Assembly (NCBI GenBank): GCA_026686845.1
Contig: JAIVEN010000015.1
Span: 25,773,501-25,837,500, forward strand
Reading direction: 5' to 3'
Source of the DNA: Adenanthera pavonina
Lineage: Eukaryota > Streptophyta > Magnoliopsida > Fabales > Fabaceae
DNA length: 64,000 nt
Part shown: positions 23,848 through 37,100 of the stretch, piece after piece
How positions within the stretch are numbered: the stretch's first letter is position 1
Layout: every line of letters begins with the position of its first letter
Program-made: the position numbers and the translations under genes
Notes under the pieces: generated by a model
What the model was told of the DNA's origin: nothing
Database searches by the model: none
What the model saw: the letters and a program-made list of their open reading frames with translations, nothing else

Positions 23848-23947
23848 AGATATGCTATAATACATGGGAAATAATATAAGAAAGTAAGGTGTTACATTAG
23901 TTATGCTACAACACATGTGAACTAATGTATAAGAGTAATGTGTTACA
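23848..23947 (+). repeat. Duplicated LTR terminus
   Basis: Two tandem units of about 50 bp. Each runs from a TATGCTA(T/C)AA(T/C)ACATG block through ATAAGA to GTGTTACA, ending at 23896 and 23947. The last 50 bp of copy 6 appears to have been duplicated with divergence. Confidence 0.6.
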
Positions 23948-25439
23948 AAATGGACATCCTGAGCATTGTCCTTAAGTCAAAAATAGCCAATACCAGTCAC
24001 AAAACACATTAACAGCAATATGGCAATTTAATATTCATTATAAAACAATTAAAGACAATATAAAGGCAAGAAATCTAAATTGCTACATCAATGATTTCCT
24101 TTGCCTTTACCACTTGGTTGCCACCTTTCCAATTGCTTCGTTGGATTTTCCCAAACCTAAAGCCATCACGATACACTTACTAAATTGGCTAGTCCAATGA
24201 GCCAACTTTTTAAAGAACCATAAAACCTAAAATTTCATATTTCACATCCTTAGTTTAATATTATAAACTTAACATCTCCTTTATTAATTCATGCATGAGA
24301 TCCATTTTTTCCATTGGTTTCATGAAATTCCAACTCCTTATGTCCCATCCCATTTGGCCAAATTCATCCCTTTGAGAGGAAAGGAAGAATTTTCATTACT
24401 TTGTCATTAAAACTCATGCAAGCTCACTTTATTCCACCTAGTGCATGCTTCCTCTAACTTTATTTTCAAGAGAACTTCTTCCCTCACACCACTATATGTC
24501 TTGGCTGAAACTTACTTCTAGTATTAGGTGGAGAAGAACTCGTTTAACCTAACCTAAACCTAAGAGAAACTAACTTAAAATTAAGGAAAATACTTACCTC
24601 AAACTTAATTCTTAGCCTCTTGTTTTGCTCCTTGCCTTTCTTTCTTCTTCTCCCTTCTTCCTCCTCTCTTTCTCTCTCTATTTTATACACTTTCTCTCTC
24701 TTTTTTTCCTCACAAGTACGGCCACACACCGGGGGGGGTTGTTACCATCCTATTTATAGACAAAGAGATTGCATCCTAGCTATTTGTAGCACCTCTATTT
24801 AGGACTATTTTCCCATGTATTAGACCTCATTAGAGTCCAATTATACTTAATTTGAAGCTTGAATCACATAAAGCTTAAAACAGAATTTTTTTAATTTTCA
24901 TGCTACTATTCATTTATTCAAATTTCTTTTCCCAACCAAAATTCGGAAAATCATAACTAATTCAATAAAAATTATATGAAAGTGATTCAAGTCTCTACAG
25001 ATAGATCAAAAGATTATATATGTGAAAAAAATATCAAACAGAGCAATGACTTGACCAATTTATACAGTAAATTTCATAAATTTTTACTATTCATATGGTA
25101 AATTCCTAAAATTCCAGTTTTCTGGGCTAAATTTGAAAAATCATCATAATTCGTATACACATCCAAATTGAGTGATATTTGTACTATTTTAAATACCTTT
25201 CTGTCCAGTTTTTAAGCATATATAAAATTTATACTTTACATTACAAGCTGTCTAAACAGTGGTGGTTTTACTTTGTAGAGGTCAGAATGACCATTTGTAT
25301 CCTAATACCTTGCCAAACAAAAGCTATGAAATATTTACATGGCTATATTTCATCTTCATATCATACCATACTTTCAATAAGACCTAAAACAACATAAAAA
25401 ATTGAAGAAATATATTTAACATCACATTTACAAATTTAC
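23948..25439 (-). other. Non-coding DNA with an LTR-promoter-like layout
   Basis: AT-rich, no conserved protein. On the minus strand there is a TATA-like CTATAAATAGG near 24752-24762, then a long GA-rich leader (24610-24720), then a donor-like GGTAAGTATTTT near 24590-24600. The same order of TATA box, purine-rich leader and GTAAGT is seen in family 2. It is probably a degenerate LTR of a related Gypsy element, but the ends are not identified. Confidence 0.35.
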
Positions 25440-27912
25440 ACAAAAGTTCTAAATTCAAGACCTCCAAGGAAGAGAAAGGAAAGGAGAAAGCATTTGATCA
25501 TTAACTTGATATTGATCATTAACTTGTGCCTATGTGATGAACTATATTTTCTTGATGTTTTCATGTTCAATGTGATAATATGATGGCATGTTTGGGTATT
25601 AGCTATTGAGATTCTTTGAATCTCAGCCTCCCACATATTAATCATGATTAGATAGCAACATGCCATCATATGTGATGTTAGTAAAGGGAATTAACTACCT
25701 TTATGTGTACCAATGGTTCTCACACTTGGCACTCTACTTCTTGGGCCTTCCAACACTTTCTTGAACCTAGACGTATCATCATTTAATCAATTTAACTATT
25801 GATTTCAAGAGATACACAATACATTGCTCACTAAACCCTAAAATTTTTGTTTAACTTTCCTTTATGTTTTTCTTGAATCCAGCACTTGTACTTGACTAAT
25901 TTGGACCCAAGGAATCCATTTTTGGGATCAAAAACTTAAAATTCCAACTCTAAAAATTAATCAATTTTGGCTGAAATTCATGAAAAAATAAGGAAAATTG
26001 CTATACTTCATTATACAATAAACTACTTCCATATTCAAGCTTTAAATGAACATTTTATAATTTCCCCTAAGTTTGATGGTTGAAAAACTCCATTTCTTGC
26101 TAAATCCTAGTTTGGCAAAAACCCTAAGAGGATGGAGAATTCTACTTCATGGATCATGCTTCAAAGGCCATAGATAGCAAGCTTGAAAATGGAAGAGCAA
26201 CTTACCACAAGTTGGACTTTAAATTTTGCCTTAAACTTTCCCTTCTTCCTTCTCTCTTTTCTCTCTTCTTCCTTGCATTTTTTTCTCTTCTATTTTGTTG
26301 CTACTGAACACTCGTGAAATGAAGTGGAGAGAGGGTAATTAAGGGCTTAATTAGGTGGCTAATCATGGTTAATTAGTAAAAGTAACCATACTTACTTTTT
26401 GGCCAAAAATATCAACTTCTTGGAGAAGTTTTCTCCAAAAAAAACCATGCTGCCCAAGCTGCCTCAAAATCACACCCAATAAAAGTGTTTCAAGTGTCTA
26501 GTCTACTCAATTTTTCTTGGTTCAGATATATCCTGAACCAGGTAATTTTTAATCGTACCGATAAAACTATTTTTTATAGTAAATTAGTATTTTTGGGCTA
26601 TAGGACTATTCCAATTTTATTTTTATATTTCCTTGATTATTCTGTCCCAAATGGTATCTGTGTATGGCCCATATCCAATCCCGCCTCTTTAATCATCAAT
26701 AGGGCTCATAATTTACTTTATTGGTTTTAAGTTACTTTTAGACACTTGGTACTAATTATTTTCTTATTCTTAAACATTAACTCTCCATGATATATACCAT
26801 TGAATTTCTCTTGTCGAGGGCTTCGTTTTGACAGTAATTTACATATTTACAAAATGCACATAACTTAGGGTTAAATTATAAATTTTTTAAACTTTCGGGT
26901 CATTAGGTGTATTTTTCTCCAAAGGTTTTTTTAATTTCTTCTCCCCATAATATTTAAAAATTTTGGGACATGGATGTTATTTTTATAATTCTTTAGGGCA
27001 AAAATATAATTTTCTCATTTTTCTGCCCAACAGGGAAAAATTAATTTTGTGCCCTATTTTACGCAAAACATTGTCTGTCCATTTTTGCAAATTCCTTGTA
27101 CATTTTACATTATTATTGATTATGTTCTCTTTCTTTATTTAGTATCTAGTGAAATTTTGAGATATTACATTATTTATTCATCACTTGATCCAATGGCTAG
27201 AAATGATTCCTTGCTAGGGTTGGCCTCTTTCACATCATCCATGACATCATAATTGAATTAATATTTTCCCAAAATTGATGCATAAATTTCGACTAATAGG
27301 AGAGCAACATTTGTTCTACTATCCAATATATTTTCCATGGTTTAGATCAATCATGTATCATTTACTTTAAGTTTGGACACTATCTTGGTATTTTATGGTA
27401 TTTACTAATACCAATTGTTTATTAATGTGAGTAGGAAATATACTGGTTTTAGATCTATATTTATCTTAGTAACTAGCCCAAACAATATTTTGTGAGACCC
27501 ACATACTTTTTTTTCTTTTTCAGTTATTATGGATCTACAATTTCTTTTTGTTTTTACTATTTTGTGGAGCCCATATATCTATATATTCTCTTATATTCTG
27601 TAGTCTGTATCATTACTAGACTATACCTTTTGAGCCTAACACATTCTTATAACAAGATCCAACACCACACACATATATTTTCTGCAATTTTTGAAATTAT
27701 TTACAATTAAGGACCAAATTTATAATTTATTCTAGTTAAGAACCAAACATAATTTTTCTAAAAATCATAGGAGAACTTAGTTACAATTAAGGACCAAGTA
27801 TGTGAAATATTCACAAAATACATCACATATAGTATTTTTTCCAATCATGCTTTTGCCATAAAATTTCTATGGATATCACAAAATAACTTTCAAGAAATTG
27901 GGGGATGTTACA
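25440..27912 (+). mobile_element. LTR-like family 2, copy A
   Basis: The right end is GGGGATGTTACA at 27912. Going leftward, the minus strand matches copy B (37720 onward). Shared landmarks are the TTTTACGCAAAA region (27059 versus 37789), AACTTCTTGGAGAAGTTTTC (about 26413), the CAAAAATGGATTCCTTG block (about 25915 versus 62567) and an AAAGGTAGTTAATTCC-like block near 25690. It carries a GA-rich leader and a donor-like GGTAAGTTG near 26200. No protein. The left end is unclear. Confidence 0.6.
25580..25669. other. Long imperfect hairpin in family-2 copy A
   Basis: Outer arms ATGATGGCATGTT (25580-25592) and AACATGCCATCAT (25657-25669) are perfect inverted repeats. Inside, GAGATTC (25608-25614) and GAATCTC (25618-25624) form a second perfect stem with a 3-nt loop. 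Confidence 0.8.
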
Positions 27913-28392
27913 GTCAAAGGCTTAGCGATTCTAGCAAAATCCTTAATAAAGTGCCTATATAAACTTGCATAGCTAAGGAAACTCCTAACAGATTTTATTG
28001 TAGAGGGAGGACATAGATTTTCTATGATTTCAACCTTAGCACGGTCTACCTCAATCCCTTTGTAGAAACTTTGTACTGCAATGTTATGCCTCTAGTCACC
28101 ATAAAGTGACATTTTTCCCAATTAAACATTAAATTTGTCTCTCTGCATCTTTGCAAAACTTTAGAAAGGTTAGATAAGCAGATATCATAAGTATGGCCAA
28201 ACATAGAAAAATCATCCATGAAGATTTCAATTATATCCTCAATCATATTAGAAAAGATAGCCATCATGCATTGTTGGAAAGTGGCAGGTGCATTGTAGAG
28301 ACCAAAAGGCATCCTTCTATAGGCAAAGGTGCCATAAGGACATATGAAAGTGGACTTTTCTTGATCTTCAGGAACAATGGGGATTTGAAAAT
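27913..28392 (-). pseudogene. Ty3/Gypsy (Athila-type) reverse transcriptase fragment
   Basis: On the minus strand this encodes part of a reverse transcriptase. It reads in from IPIVPEDQEKSTF and the RRMPFGLYNAPATFQ block to the catalytic FMDDFS (the YMDD box, Phe in place of Tyr), NWEKCHF, then DRAKVEIIENL and RSFLSYASLYRHFIKDF. These motifs match the Athila lineage of plant Gypsy elements. Only about 160 codons remain, with no protease, RNase H or integrase nearby. A short frame shift lies near 28076, between the FMDD part and the DRAK part. It is bounded by family-2 copy A on the left and a SIRE LTR relic on the right, so it is a dead relic. Confidence 0.85.
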
Positions 28393-28650
28393 TGTTAATG
28401 TGACTAGATTGCCCAAGAGGAGGTGAATTGAGCCTTTAAAAATTTTGGCAACAACAAGAACCAACATAACAATACAAGGTAAAGCTAAAATAGAGAAGAG
28501 ATAGAAAAGATTGAACACAATGATTTATCTTAGTTCATCCCTTCCACTTAGTTTACATCCAGTCCCCAAATTTATTTGAGATTTGTCCCACTATCCTTAT
28601 AAGATTTGAATGAGTTCTTGCAAAAACAACAATATTATCACATAAAACTC
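28393..28650 (-). mobile_element. Ancient SIRE-type LTR relic
   Basis: It begins TGTTAATGTGACTAGATTG, then CCCAAGAGGAGGTGAATTG. It keeps CACTTAGTTTACATCCAGTC, CCCCAAATTTATTTGAGATT and a GAGTTCTTGCAAA block, in the same order as in the LTRs at 38624 and 60619. It is heavily diverged, and the homology fades after about 28650. It lies directly against the Athila RT fragment, so it was probably inserted into it. Confidence 0.7.
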
Positions 28651-28945
28651 TCATCCACACCCTATAATTAACAATCCCAATTCATAGATAATAACTTACT
28701 GTGAATAGATAGGAAATTTTGGGATATTAGATAGCATACCTATAGCTTAAGATAAGGAAGTGGCCTAGTAGAGAAAATGACAAAGAGAAGCCCTAAATTT
28801 GTGGAAGTGGAGAAAGTGGAAAATTGGATAAATGGCAAGCTAACATCTATATAAAGTAGGCATCATAAAGCGACGAGGACAACACATCTGCAATCAATTA
28901 GCACACACATACACTCAACTTCTGATTCAATACAACCTCCAACAG
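28651..28945. other. Intergenic DNA, nothing recognised
   Basis: AT-rich stretch without a supported gene or repeat end. Confidence 0.4.
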
Positions 28946-29268
28946 TTATCCAATTATTTTGCTTCTTGCAAGCATCTCCTTATCCATTGCTCTAGCAAAT
29001 CCAACCTCCATGGCATTTTATTTATATTTTATATTTCATCTAGGACAACACCCAGATTTTGTTTACAATTTCTAGCACTTATATTGTTATCTATCAGACT
29101 TGTTTCTATTTTCTAGCTATTATGAATATGTTTCTAGATAGATACTTATGTCTTATTGTTGTAGTGATTCAAGTCTCACTCTTTCTCAACTTTCCCCTCA
29201 TGTTTTTTGTACTTGTATTGAGGAAATTATTGTAAGGGATCCAAAGCTCTCACATCCTTTGATTTTGA
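28946..29268. repeat. Dispersed repeat D, copy 2
   Basis: Diverged match to 12682-13005 in the same orientation (see copy 1). The right-hand shared block includes CTCACATC and TTTGATT. Confidence 0.7.
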
Positions 29269-31609
29269 TGTCATGTTGTTTACTCAATTCATAATCAATT
29301 TAATTCCTCCGGCACGCCCGCAAAACAAAAATGCGACGAACAATTACGTTCCACAAAATTTAGACACAAATTTTAATCGTAGATGCATGCAGCTCAGTCA
29401 ATCACAAATTTGGAAATTCTAGTTTTTCAAAATTTTGAAGTCATTTGGAAAGAAAACGATGGCAAACCACTTTGTGCACATAGTTTCTCTCTTTACCCAA
29501 AAAATCAAATAAGAAAAATGAACCAATGGCAAATTTGGAAAGAAAAAAATTAAATAAGAGCAAAGATGCCCAAAATTCTGTTTAATGCATTTTAAATTAA
29601 TTTTTCATTTTTCAACAAAAGGAAAAAACTAAAAAAAAAAAAAAAGCTGAATGTCCTTGTATATAATTGGCGATATGCGGCAATTTAATTGGGAAATAAC
29701 GTTGGGTATTGGTTTGTGAATCTGAATTTTCTTTGAATCTTCTTCAGCACCACAAGATTCTCAATGTGAGAGAGAGAGAGAGAGAGAGAGAATGCGGGTT
29801 CTTATAAAACTCACATCCAAATGTTTTGCATTCCCCTCTTTCTGGTTATTTCTCACATATTTCCACTTATATTGGAGAATTCCTTTTTGCAAAAAAATAG
29901 GTCAAAAATAAAATTTTCATACTTGTAGACTTCTTTTTTTTTTTTAACCTAAGGTATTCTTGTAGACTGAGCACAGCGAAAACAAACGAAACTTTATGGG
30001 ACATGGGAACGACCTTGCACCTTTGAATTTGATTCACAAATTGTTGGATCCAAAAATCCATTAGCTTTTTGGATGTTTATGAGGGAATAAGAGAAGAATC
30101 TGAACATATATTCATTTATTATTATGATTTGATAATGAATCAAATCTTATTCATAAATGTAGAGATTGGAAAATATATATTTCTTTACCTATAAATAGGG
30201 GTTCACCTCATTACCTAAAAAAGACACAACTCTATTTAGCTCTATTCTTCTCTTATCGATTCTTTATGAGTGTATGAGGCGTTATAGTGTGGATAAATGC
30301 TAGGTCCCAACTTTGGTGATCTAGTTTACATCTTATGTGTGTTTTATTATTCATCCGTGGATACTCCAAAGTATACTCTATTCTCACTTTAGTCAACACA
30401 AATGTTTTTGCATATTTTTTCTCTTTTCTATTTCATTTCTCATTATTTTCATCACATGGCCTACACCTAAATCTATAGCTAGTAATCAAAAGAATTTCAT
30501 ATAAGTCAAATTTTCAAGTTTTGTATCCGAACATCTCAATAAAACTTTCTCTTCATACCTCTTTTTATATATGATATCCTCCATTCATTTGATTTGAACG
30601 ATGAAAATTTGATAACATCACATACACGTTGCTTATTAGTAATCTATATAGCTCTTTTTTTTCTATATCATTATCTGTCTCTAGAAGTCTTGTATATATC
30701 ATGGCTGGGGGTTCGAAGTGTTTGCCATATAATCTTCAAACTTTACCATAGAATGTATGGGGACTGCTTCAAGGTTTTGTTGATGTAAAGTACTACCTTA
30801 ATTAATAATATGATTTTAGAAAACGCCACACACGCGTTATTTTACAAACTTATCTACCCAAGAAGCACGTAAAAACAATATAAGTGAAGGCTAATTTTGA
30901 AACTTTAATTAGCATATAGTGTATAATACTAAATCTTTATAGTTATTGATTATAATCATTTTTTAGATAGTCAAATAAAAAGTTAAAGTGTATGTGGGAT
31001 TTTTAATTATTGCACTCTTTATTTTATCTCTTCACTCGTGAATTAATAAGAAATTATAATAATGGTCTCTTGAGAATCTAGATTTGGATTTAAACGGATG
31101 ATTAATTTTTCCTAAGCCGTGACACAAGACATCTTCTTCTCCTTCTCCTTCTTCTCCTTCTTCTTATTCATTTGGTAGCCTTTCATTTTTGATTGAGTAA
31201 TTAAAAATTCATAACTAATTATACAAAATTTTTTTTAAGGTGTGATTTAAATTTCTACTTGAAGCTCTTAATGTTATCTACAAGGGAAAAATATTCAAAA
31301 TGGAGATTCATCAGCTAATTGATGCAGTTTATTAATTAAAAAATTACTTTTCATTTGGTCAACAAATTTTCTAGATTTTGACCATTCTTCTTGAAAATTC
31401 ATTAATTTATGTTATACTTAACCAAATGGGATAATCTTGGTCTTATTTTGAAGCTTGAGGATTTCTCCTTCCTATTACTTTCAATTAGTCATCATATGAT
31501 ATTAGTTTTTCGAAATTGTTATCTTTCTAAGGATAAAGATATTATAGATCTCTTTCTCTTTCAATACACTTAGTAATAACAAAATAAATGACATTAAGCA
31601 ATAAACCAA
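29269..31609. other. Intergenic DNA with simple repeats and a possible promoter relic
   Basis: No conserved protein found. Simple repeats are an A-run at 29635-29652, (GA)n at 29767-29790 and a CTT-rich tract at 31126-31160. Near 30189-30200 CTATAAATAGGG is followed by a leader-like AC-rich stretch. This resembles Copia LTR promoters, but I found no matching ends. Confidence 0.4.
29767..29790. repeat. (GA)n microsatellite
   Basis: Twelve consecutive GA dinucleotides. Confidence 0.9.
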
Positions 31610-34147
31610 TGTAATGCCTTACTTCCAAACACCTCATGACTTGACCAAACACTTAAAAAAAAAAAACAGCCAGGCACAGCTCAAACATCTCAAATTTATC
31701 TCCAAAACATTAGAACAGTGGGAAACGCCACAGAACAACTTGAGAAACACCAGAACAGCTAGAATAATGCATAGGGCTGCGATCGCTATAGTACCACTGT
31801 AGCTCTGGTGTTGTCGGACTCACTGGTGCCATGGCCTGGCTTCCTGGTGTCACAATGGCCCCTTACTGATGTAAAATCAGCATAGTTCAACTTCTGGAGC
31901 GAACTTCCAACGCGCATAATTTTATGGTTAGACCTTCGATTGACCTTATTCCAACTCCTACAAGTCAGTCTTGTCCCAATCTATCCATGGACACTAATTT
32001 CATCTCAATCCATCTCCATATGGAGATTTTGGACACCTGATACCATTTTAACCACTTTTTGACCAGAACTCACAACTCACAACTTTTATTTGCCACCAAA
32101 GGCAATTTAACCATTTCGGACCATCCACACAAGTCTTATTTGACTAAACTAACTTGTTCAAAGAGGTTTTACCTCAAAGGAACCACTTCTCTGAGATTTG
32201 ACCTCCTTGAACCCCAAATTAATATAATGAGCTACTTGCCTCAAAACACACCAACATGGCTCAATTCCGCCTTTGAGCTCACAAATACTGCCATATGGAC
32301 TCCTCAACACCCCCAACCATACAAGCATTGCAAAGTACCATACTTAACATATTTAACACCACCTTCACTTTCATTCACTATATATAAACATATATATAAC
32401 ATCATTCAAAATCTCTTCACAAATACTAACACTATCCTACTTAGCACAAAGTACATAAATAGTACACACATACGCCACAAAGACTTGACTTTCCCACGTC
32501 CAGTGCACTAGTCCCTTGCCTTCTCTGAACTAGTACCAGAACCTTCACCTGAAATATTAGTTCATGGGAAAGAGGGTATGACATAATATATATATTGATC
32601 CGCACAATCATGCACATGGTGCAATGATATACTAATGAATGATATGTATGTTCTCCCTCATACATGGCTAGAACCATGAGCTATCGTTATCACAAGACAT
32701 CTCAATAGATGATTCCCTTCGAAGAATTAGCGAAGATTAATTCTGGGACATCACCAAGCTCACCTTACCCTAATGCAACCTGGCCAATGGTTACACTAGA
32801 GCTCAAACATTGGCACTCCTTCCCCTGGACCACCACAAATTGGTGGTGATTTAGAGAAGGAGCATACCCAAATCCACTGCCACCTGGCTTTCCCAAGGAG
32901 AGGATTTAGTGACAAGGATATTTCATCATATCATCTTATCCTCTTCCGCCTGGCTCTCCCAAGGACAAGATTTAGCTACAGGGATCTTTATCATGTCATA
33001 TCATCATCTCATATCATATCATCATCATCACCTCATCATCAATCTCTTACTATGTAATTGTGTGATGATGATGCCAATGTCATGCCAACATGCCTCAAAC
33101 ACACACAGATATATATATCATCATCACAAATATCATATGGACATGCTAGCATGCAATGGTATTGGGATGCTACACATCATACATACACAACATATACAAT
33201 CATCATATATCAACTAGCCGTGTGCATACCATGATATGTAGAAAATCATACACATACACAACTAATGTCATGGTATGAAAAGGAATATACATATATACAT
33301 ATATATACTATCATATGTCATCATACAATACAAACCATATAGATAATACAAACACCCGGTCACCTTAATTATCGCTACCACACGCACATGAGTTCCACAA
33401 GCTTTCTTGAATGCCAATTGCATGACTTGACTTCTCCGATCAACCAAACAACCTTTACAATATCATAAAATCCCCAATTACCATACAATTCAAACATCCA
33501 AATTCCATAATTTCACCATTTAGGCTTAACCCAAGGTTTCAACCCCACTTTCATGCGTCATTTAGCTCCTAGAGACCGTTCAAACTTTACTCAACCACAT
33601 ATATCTCAGATTCCATACTCCCTCTAACAATTTCAACCTAGGGTTAAGCTTTAATCATGCATACTCCTTCTAAAACTCACACCCAAGCATTACAACCACA
33701 AAAATATACTCCATTAATACCTTTTCATCCATTTTAATTGGTGGGATTCATCCAAAAGTGAAAATCCTAACATATACCCAAAAAATCCTAACTCAGAACC
33801 GAAGAAAATGGAGAGGGAAGAGTAAAGATCACTTACTAACAATTTAGCAAGCTCTAAGGGGCCAAAAATCACCTCCCAAGACCGAAAATTTGAGGCCCTA
33901 ACAAAGCTTCTTCGCTGCTCCCTCTGTTTTCCTTTTCTCTCTCACGCTTGGTCGATTGGACTGTTTCAGATTTAAGCAAAAATTTGCTCAATCGCTGTGG
34001 TGTCAGTAAGCCTACTACGACGAGGAGCTCTCCTGTCCCTAAAATGAGCTTTCCTCCATCCTATTTCCTCTAGTGCTGCGTACAATGCCAATTACACTTG
34101 GTTAGCTAGAGACTGAGTCCAATATAATGTAAATAAGGGTTGTTACA
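31610..34147 (-). mobile_element. LTR-like element copy 9
   Basis: Reverse copy of 2,538 bp. It begins TGTAATGCCTTACTTCC and ends GGGTTGTTACA. The flanks are ACCAA (31605-31609) and TCCAA (34148-34152), a duplication with one mismatch. It has stem-loop 2 at 32818-32860 and stem-loop 1 arms at 33225-33237 and 33265-33277. Short frames such as 32059-32511 are not coding: they cover the same non-coding landmarks as the other copies. Confidence 0.78.
32818..32860 (-). other. 43-nt stem-loop 2 of the LTR family (copy 9)
   Basis: The inner stem ACCACCA/TGGTGGT is perfect. The outer stem CCTTCCCC/AGAGAAGG is weaker than in copies 3 and 5. Confidence 0.55.
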
Positions 34148-37100
34148 TCCAACATATGGATCATTCCCAACCATGATTTCATATATTGCTAATCATTTCA
34201 AATATATTTTGCATTATGTCATAATTAATCTATATCCTTAAGTACAAAATTTCTAACATAATTTCAAAATAATATCATAATGACTTTTGTATCTTCATTG
34301 CTCTACCTTATTTCCTTTCTATATTATATGGCTTGGATCTATGCATGGTTAGAGATTATAGGGAATGAAATTTGGGAAAATTTCAATAGCATCATTATCA
34401 CATTCAAACATTATATTAATTATGTAATTGACATAAAAACAAGATTTCATGATGTTGTCAAAACATTTCAAGATCAAAGCATGTTCATGCAAAATTCACA
34501 CGTGTTCTTCAATATTCAAACATATTGATGCATGTTCTCCATATAAAAAAAACAAATTCATGCATGTTCTTTCTTTGTTCTAAGAATAATCATGGCTTTG
34601 ATCCAAATACAAATACTTTTGTACTACACAAACATGTTTTTCATAATAATGTCAACACAAAAGTAATCAAACCAACTACCTAAACATAAAATACAAGAAA
34701 AAGAATAAGATGCTACCTTGGTGATTTCCCTAAAGCCTTCTAACCTTTCTTTCTTCCTTCCTACCTTGCAAGCTCTCGCTCTCTCTTTTTTCTCTAAGAG
34801 TGGTGCCAACTTGTGGATGCCAAATGGGGGAGAGAAAGGTTTCTATTTGTAGGCAAGCTCATGAAATCTCAACCATTGATCTCCTTTTAATCCAATGGTT
34901 CATATCCTTGACAAACCTTGTCGTGAGATTGCAATTTAATTCTTGATTGCAAAATAGAAATTTTATTGTAAAATATGCAACCAAGGTCATTTCACTCTAG
35001 AGAAACTAGTATAAAATTTGTTTAGGTGGTAACTAAGTAATTAAACAAAAGAAAACTAGAGGAGAAAATTTTAGAAAATAATTTTTTTTAACTTTCTTTA
35101 TTAAAAACAAGGAAAAATAAATAAGTATGTAGGTAAATATATGAGAATATATACAAGTGTGTGTGAGAATGGAAGATGTACAGAAAGTGTAAGTGTGAGA
35201 GTGTGGGTATGTATGTAAAACTCTATCTAGGATGCAAGAGCAAAACTAATGCTATGCTAGTGCAAGCTAGATGCAAGGAATAAATATCAACAAGTAAATA
35301 TGCAAAAATTAAAGACTATACACTAATTTGGGGGGGTTTATCAAAGTTTCAAATGCAAAACTTGGTAAACTAAAATATGCAAGGAATTAAATTGATAATT
35401 TCCAAAACTAAAGATTAAATTGCTCAAATTTAATTAACTAAGGATGTGAAAATGTAAAAATAAAGGATAGGGCTTGGCAATCACTTGGAGGAGTTGAAAA
35501 TCAATTTTTAAATAATTAAGGACTAGGATAACTTAAATATGTCAAAGTGCTCAATTAGTCTAATTAAATCCATTAATTATCCTAATCTCAAGTTGTATGA
35601 AAAACTCACTTAGCACAGGATCCTATAACTAAGTCAATTCAACAAACACCTTGTAAGTATCCAAATTTCACAAATTGACATATAAAGAAAAAATACATGG
35701 ATTACTAACTCACATATAATTGGCCACAAATCAACAATAAGAACCATAATTCCAAACCAACTCATTAATCAAGAAACTAACTACTCAACCAACTTGTGAC
35801 AAAGCTAAATCAAGTAATTAACTACTAAATTAATGAGAAGATCAACACAATAATTTTAGCCAAAAATATGCTTCACATTCCATAATCAATTCCAATCCAA
35901 TACAATCTCCAATTCCACAATTCATGGTCTAACAATTCATTCCAAAAATTTTCCAGCAATTGAACCAATGTAATTCCACAACTTTGAAGCTAAATAAAAA
36001 TCAATTCAACCATAAAAATCAGTCTCAATAATCTGAAATTTAAAAAGTGGAAAAGAAAAGGAAGTTATCCTAGTTCCAAGCTATCAATCCATGTAGAATT
36101 TGGGCTTCTCTCTAAGCTATTTGCCAAGCTCCATCCAAGACCCTCTACTCCTCCATTGTCACGAGCTCCCTCCTAGTCCTTCAATGGCAGCAACGGTCAA
36201 GTAACACCCAGCTGGAAAATGATGAGGATGAAGGGTTTTTGTGGTGGATTATAGAGAAAATGTTGAGAAAGTGGTGGAAAATGAAGATAAAATGAAGGAA
36301 GAGATGAGAGCACGAATTTTTGTGTGGGAGAGGGAGTTTGCTGTCATCTTTTTTTTGCAAAAAAATGGATGGGAAAGGAATAAATGGTTGTAGGTTCATG
36401 GAAATAGGTGAAGGCATGGGAGGAAACAAGCTAGAAATAGAATAATTTGAAGCTTGAAAGTGATAACAATGGAGGAATAACAAAAAAAAAATGAAAGAAA
36501 GAGTCAAGGAAGAGTAAATGTGGCGGGTCTCAAAATTTGAAGGGAAGGGCTACGCATTAGAGAAAGAAAAGAAAGGAAAGAGGTATGTTTGGTTTCCTGA
36601 AAATGGAGCAAGAAATGTGAGGTTTTACAATTAAAATATAGCCAGATATAAATGAGTAATTAAAAATAAGGAAAAATAGGAAAGTTGGGAAAATGAATTT
36701 TCCATAAAATCCCCTTGTTAGATTATCAAAATACCCCTTCAAAATTTTAATCTCCATGAACCATGACCTGCAAGAAAATATTATTTCAAATAGATTATGT
36801 GCTTAGTTAAATAAATGTAGATTAAATTTTAGTTCAAGAAAATTAAATTAATTGTGGGATAAAGTATAAGTTCAATTGGAGGAAAATTATGTTTCAAAAT
36901 AATAAAAATAAAAGAAATAAAATACTAAAAAGAAATTTCTAAAGCTCTTTGAAAATTTCCCCCCGACATGAGTCAATTTGTAATCATTTCTTTATTCACA
37001 ATTAAAGCACTAATGCCCCATAATCACCTTGTGAATTATTGGATTATTAAATAGAATAAAATAGGAAGAATTAATTCTTTGGAATAATTTGAAAAATAGA

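Larger units (their letters stand above)
16986..23896 (+). mobile_element. LTR-like element copy 6, 5'-truncated and split by copies 7 and 8
   Basis: Segments are 16986-17990, 20384-21209 and 23407-23896. The forward landmarks appear in order: the TTAGAAGGGATTATG block, stem-loop 1 arms near 17411 (poorly kept), stem-loop 2 at about 17832-17873, the TTTCAGGAGAATATTC region near 20578, and the terminal GTAAGGTGTTACA. The usual TGTAACACCCC start is missing and the left edge abuts the Gypsy relic. It is strongly diverged, consistent with being the oldest layer here. Confidence 0.62.

Noticed and set aside
30594..30788. Possible small membrane protein
   Set aside because: A 64-residue AT-rich frame with no conservation evidence. 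Hydrophobic residues are expected from T-rich DNA.
32059..32511. 150-residue plus-strand open frame
   Set aside because: It spans known non-coding landmarks of LTR-like copy 9. The equivalent sequence in copies 1 and 4 is full of stops.
36181..36507. 108-residue minus-strand open frame, Phe/His/Ser-rich
   Set aside because: It is read against a GA-rich leader-like tract. The composition is low complexity and no domain is visible.
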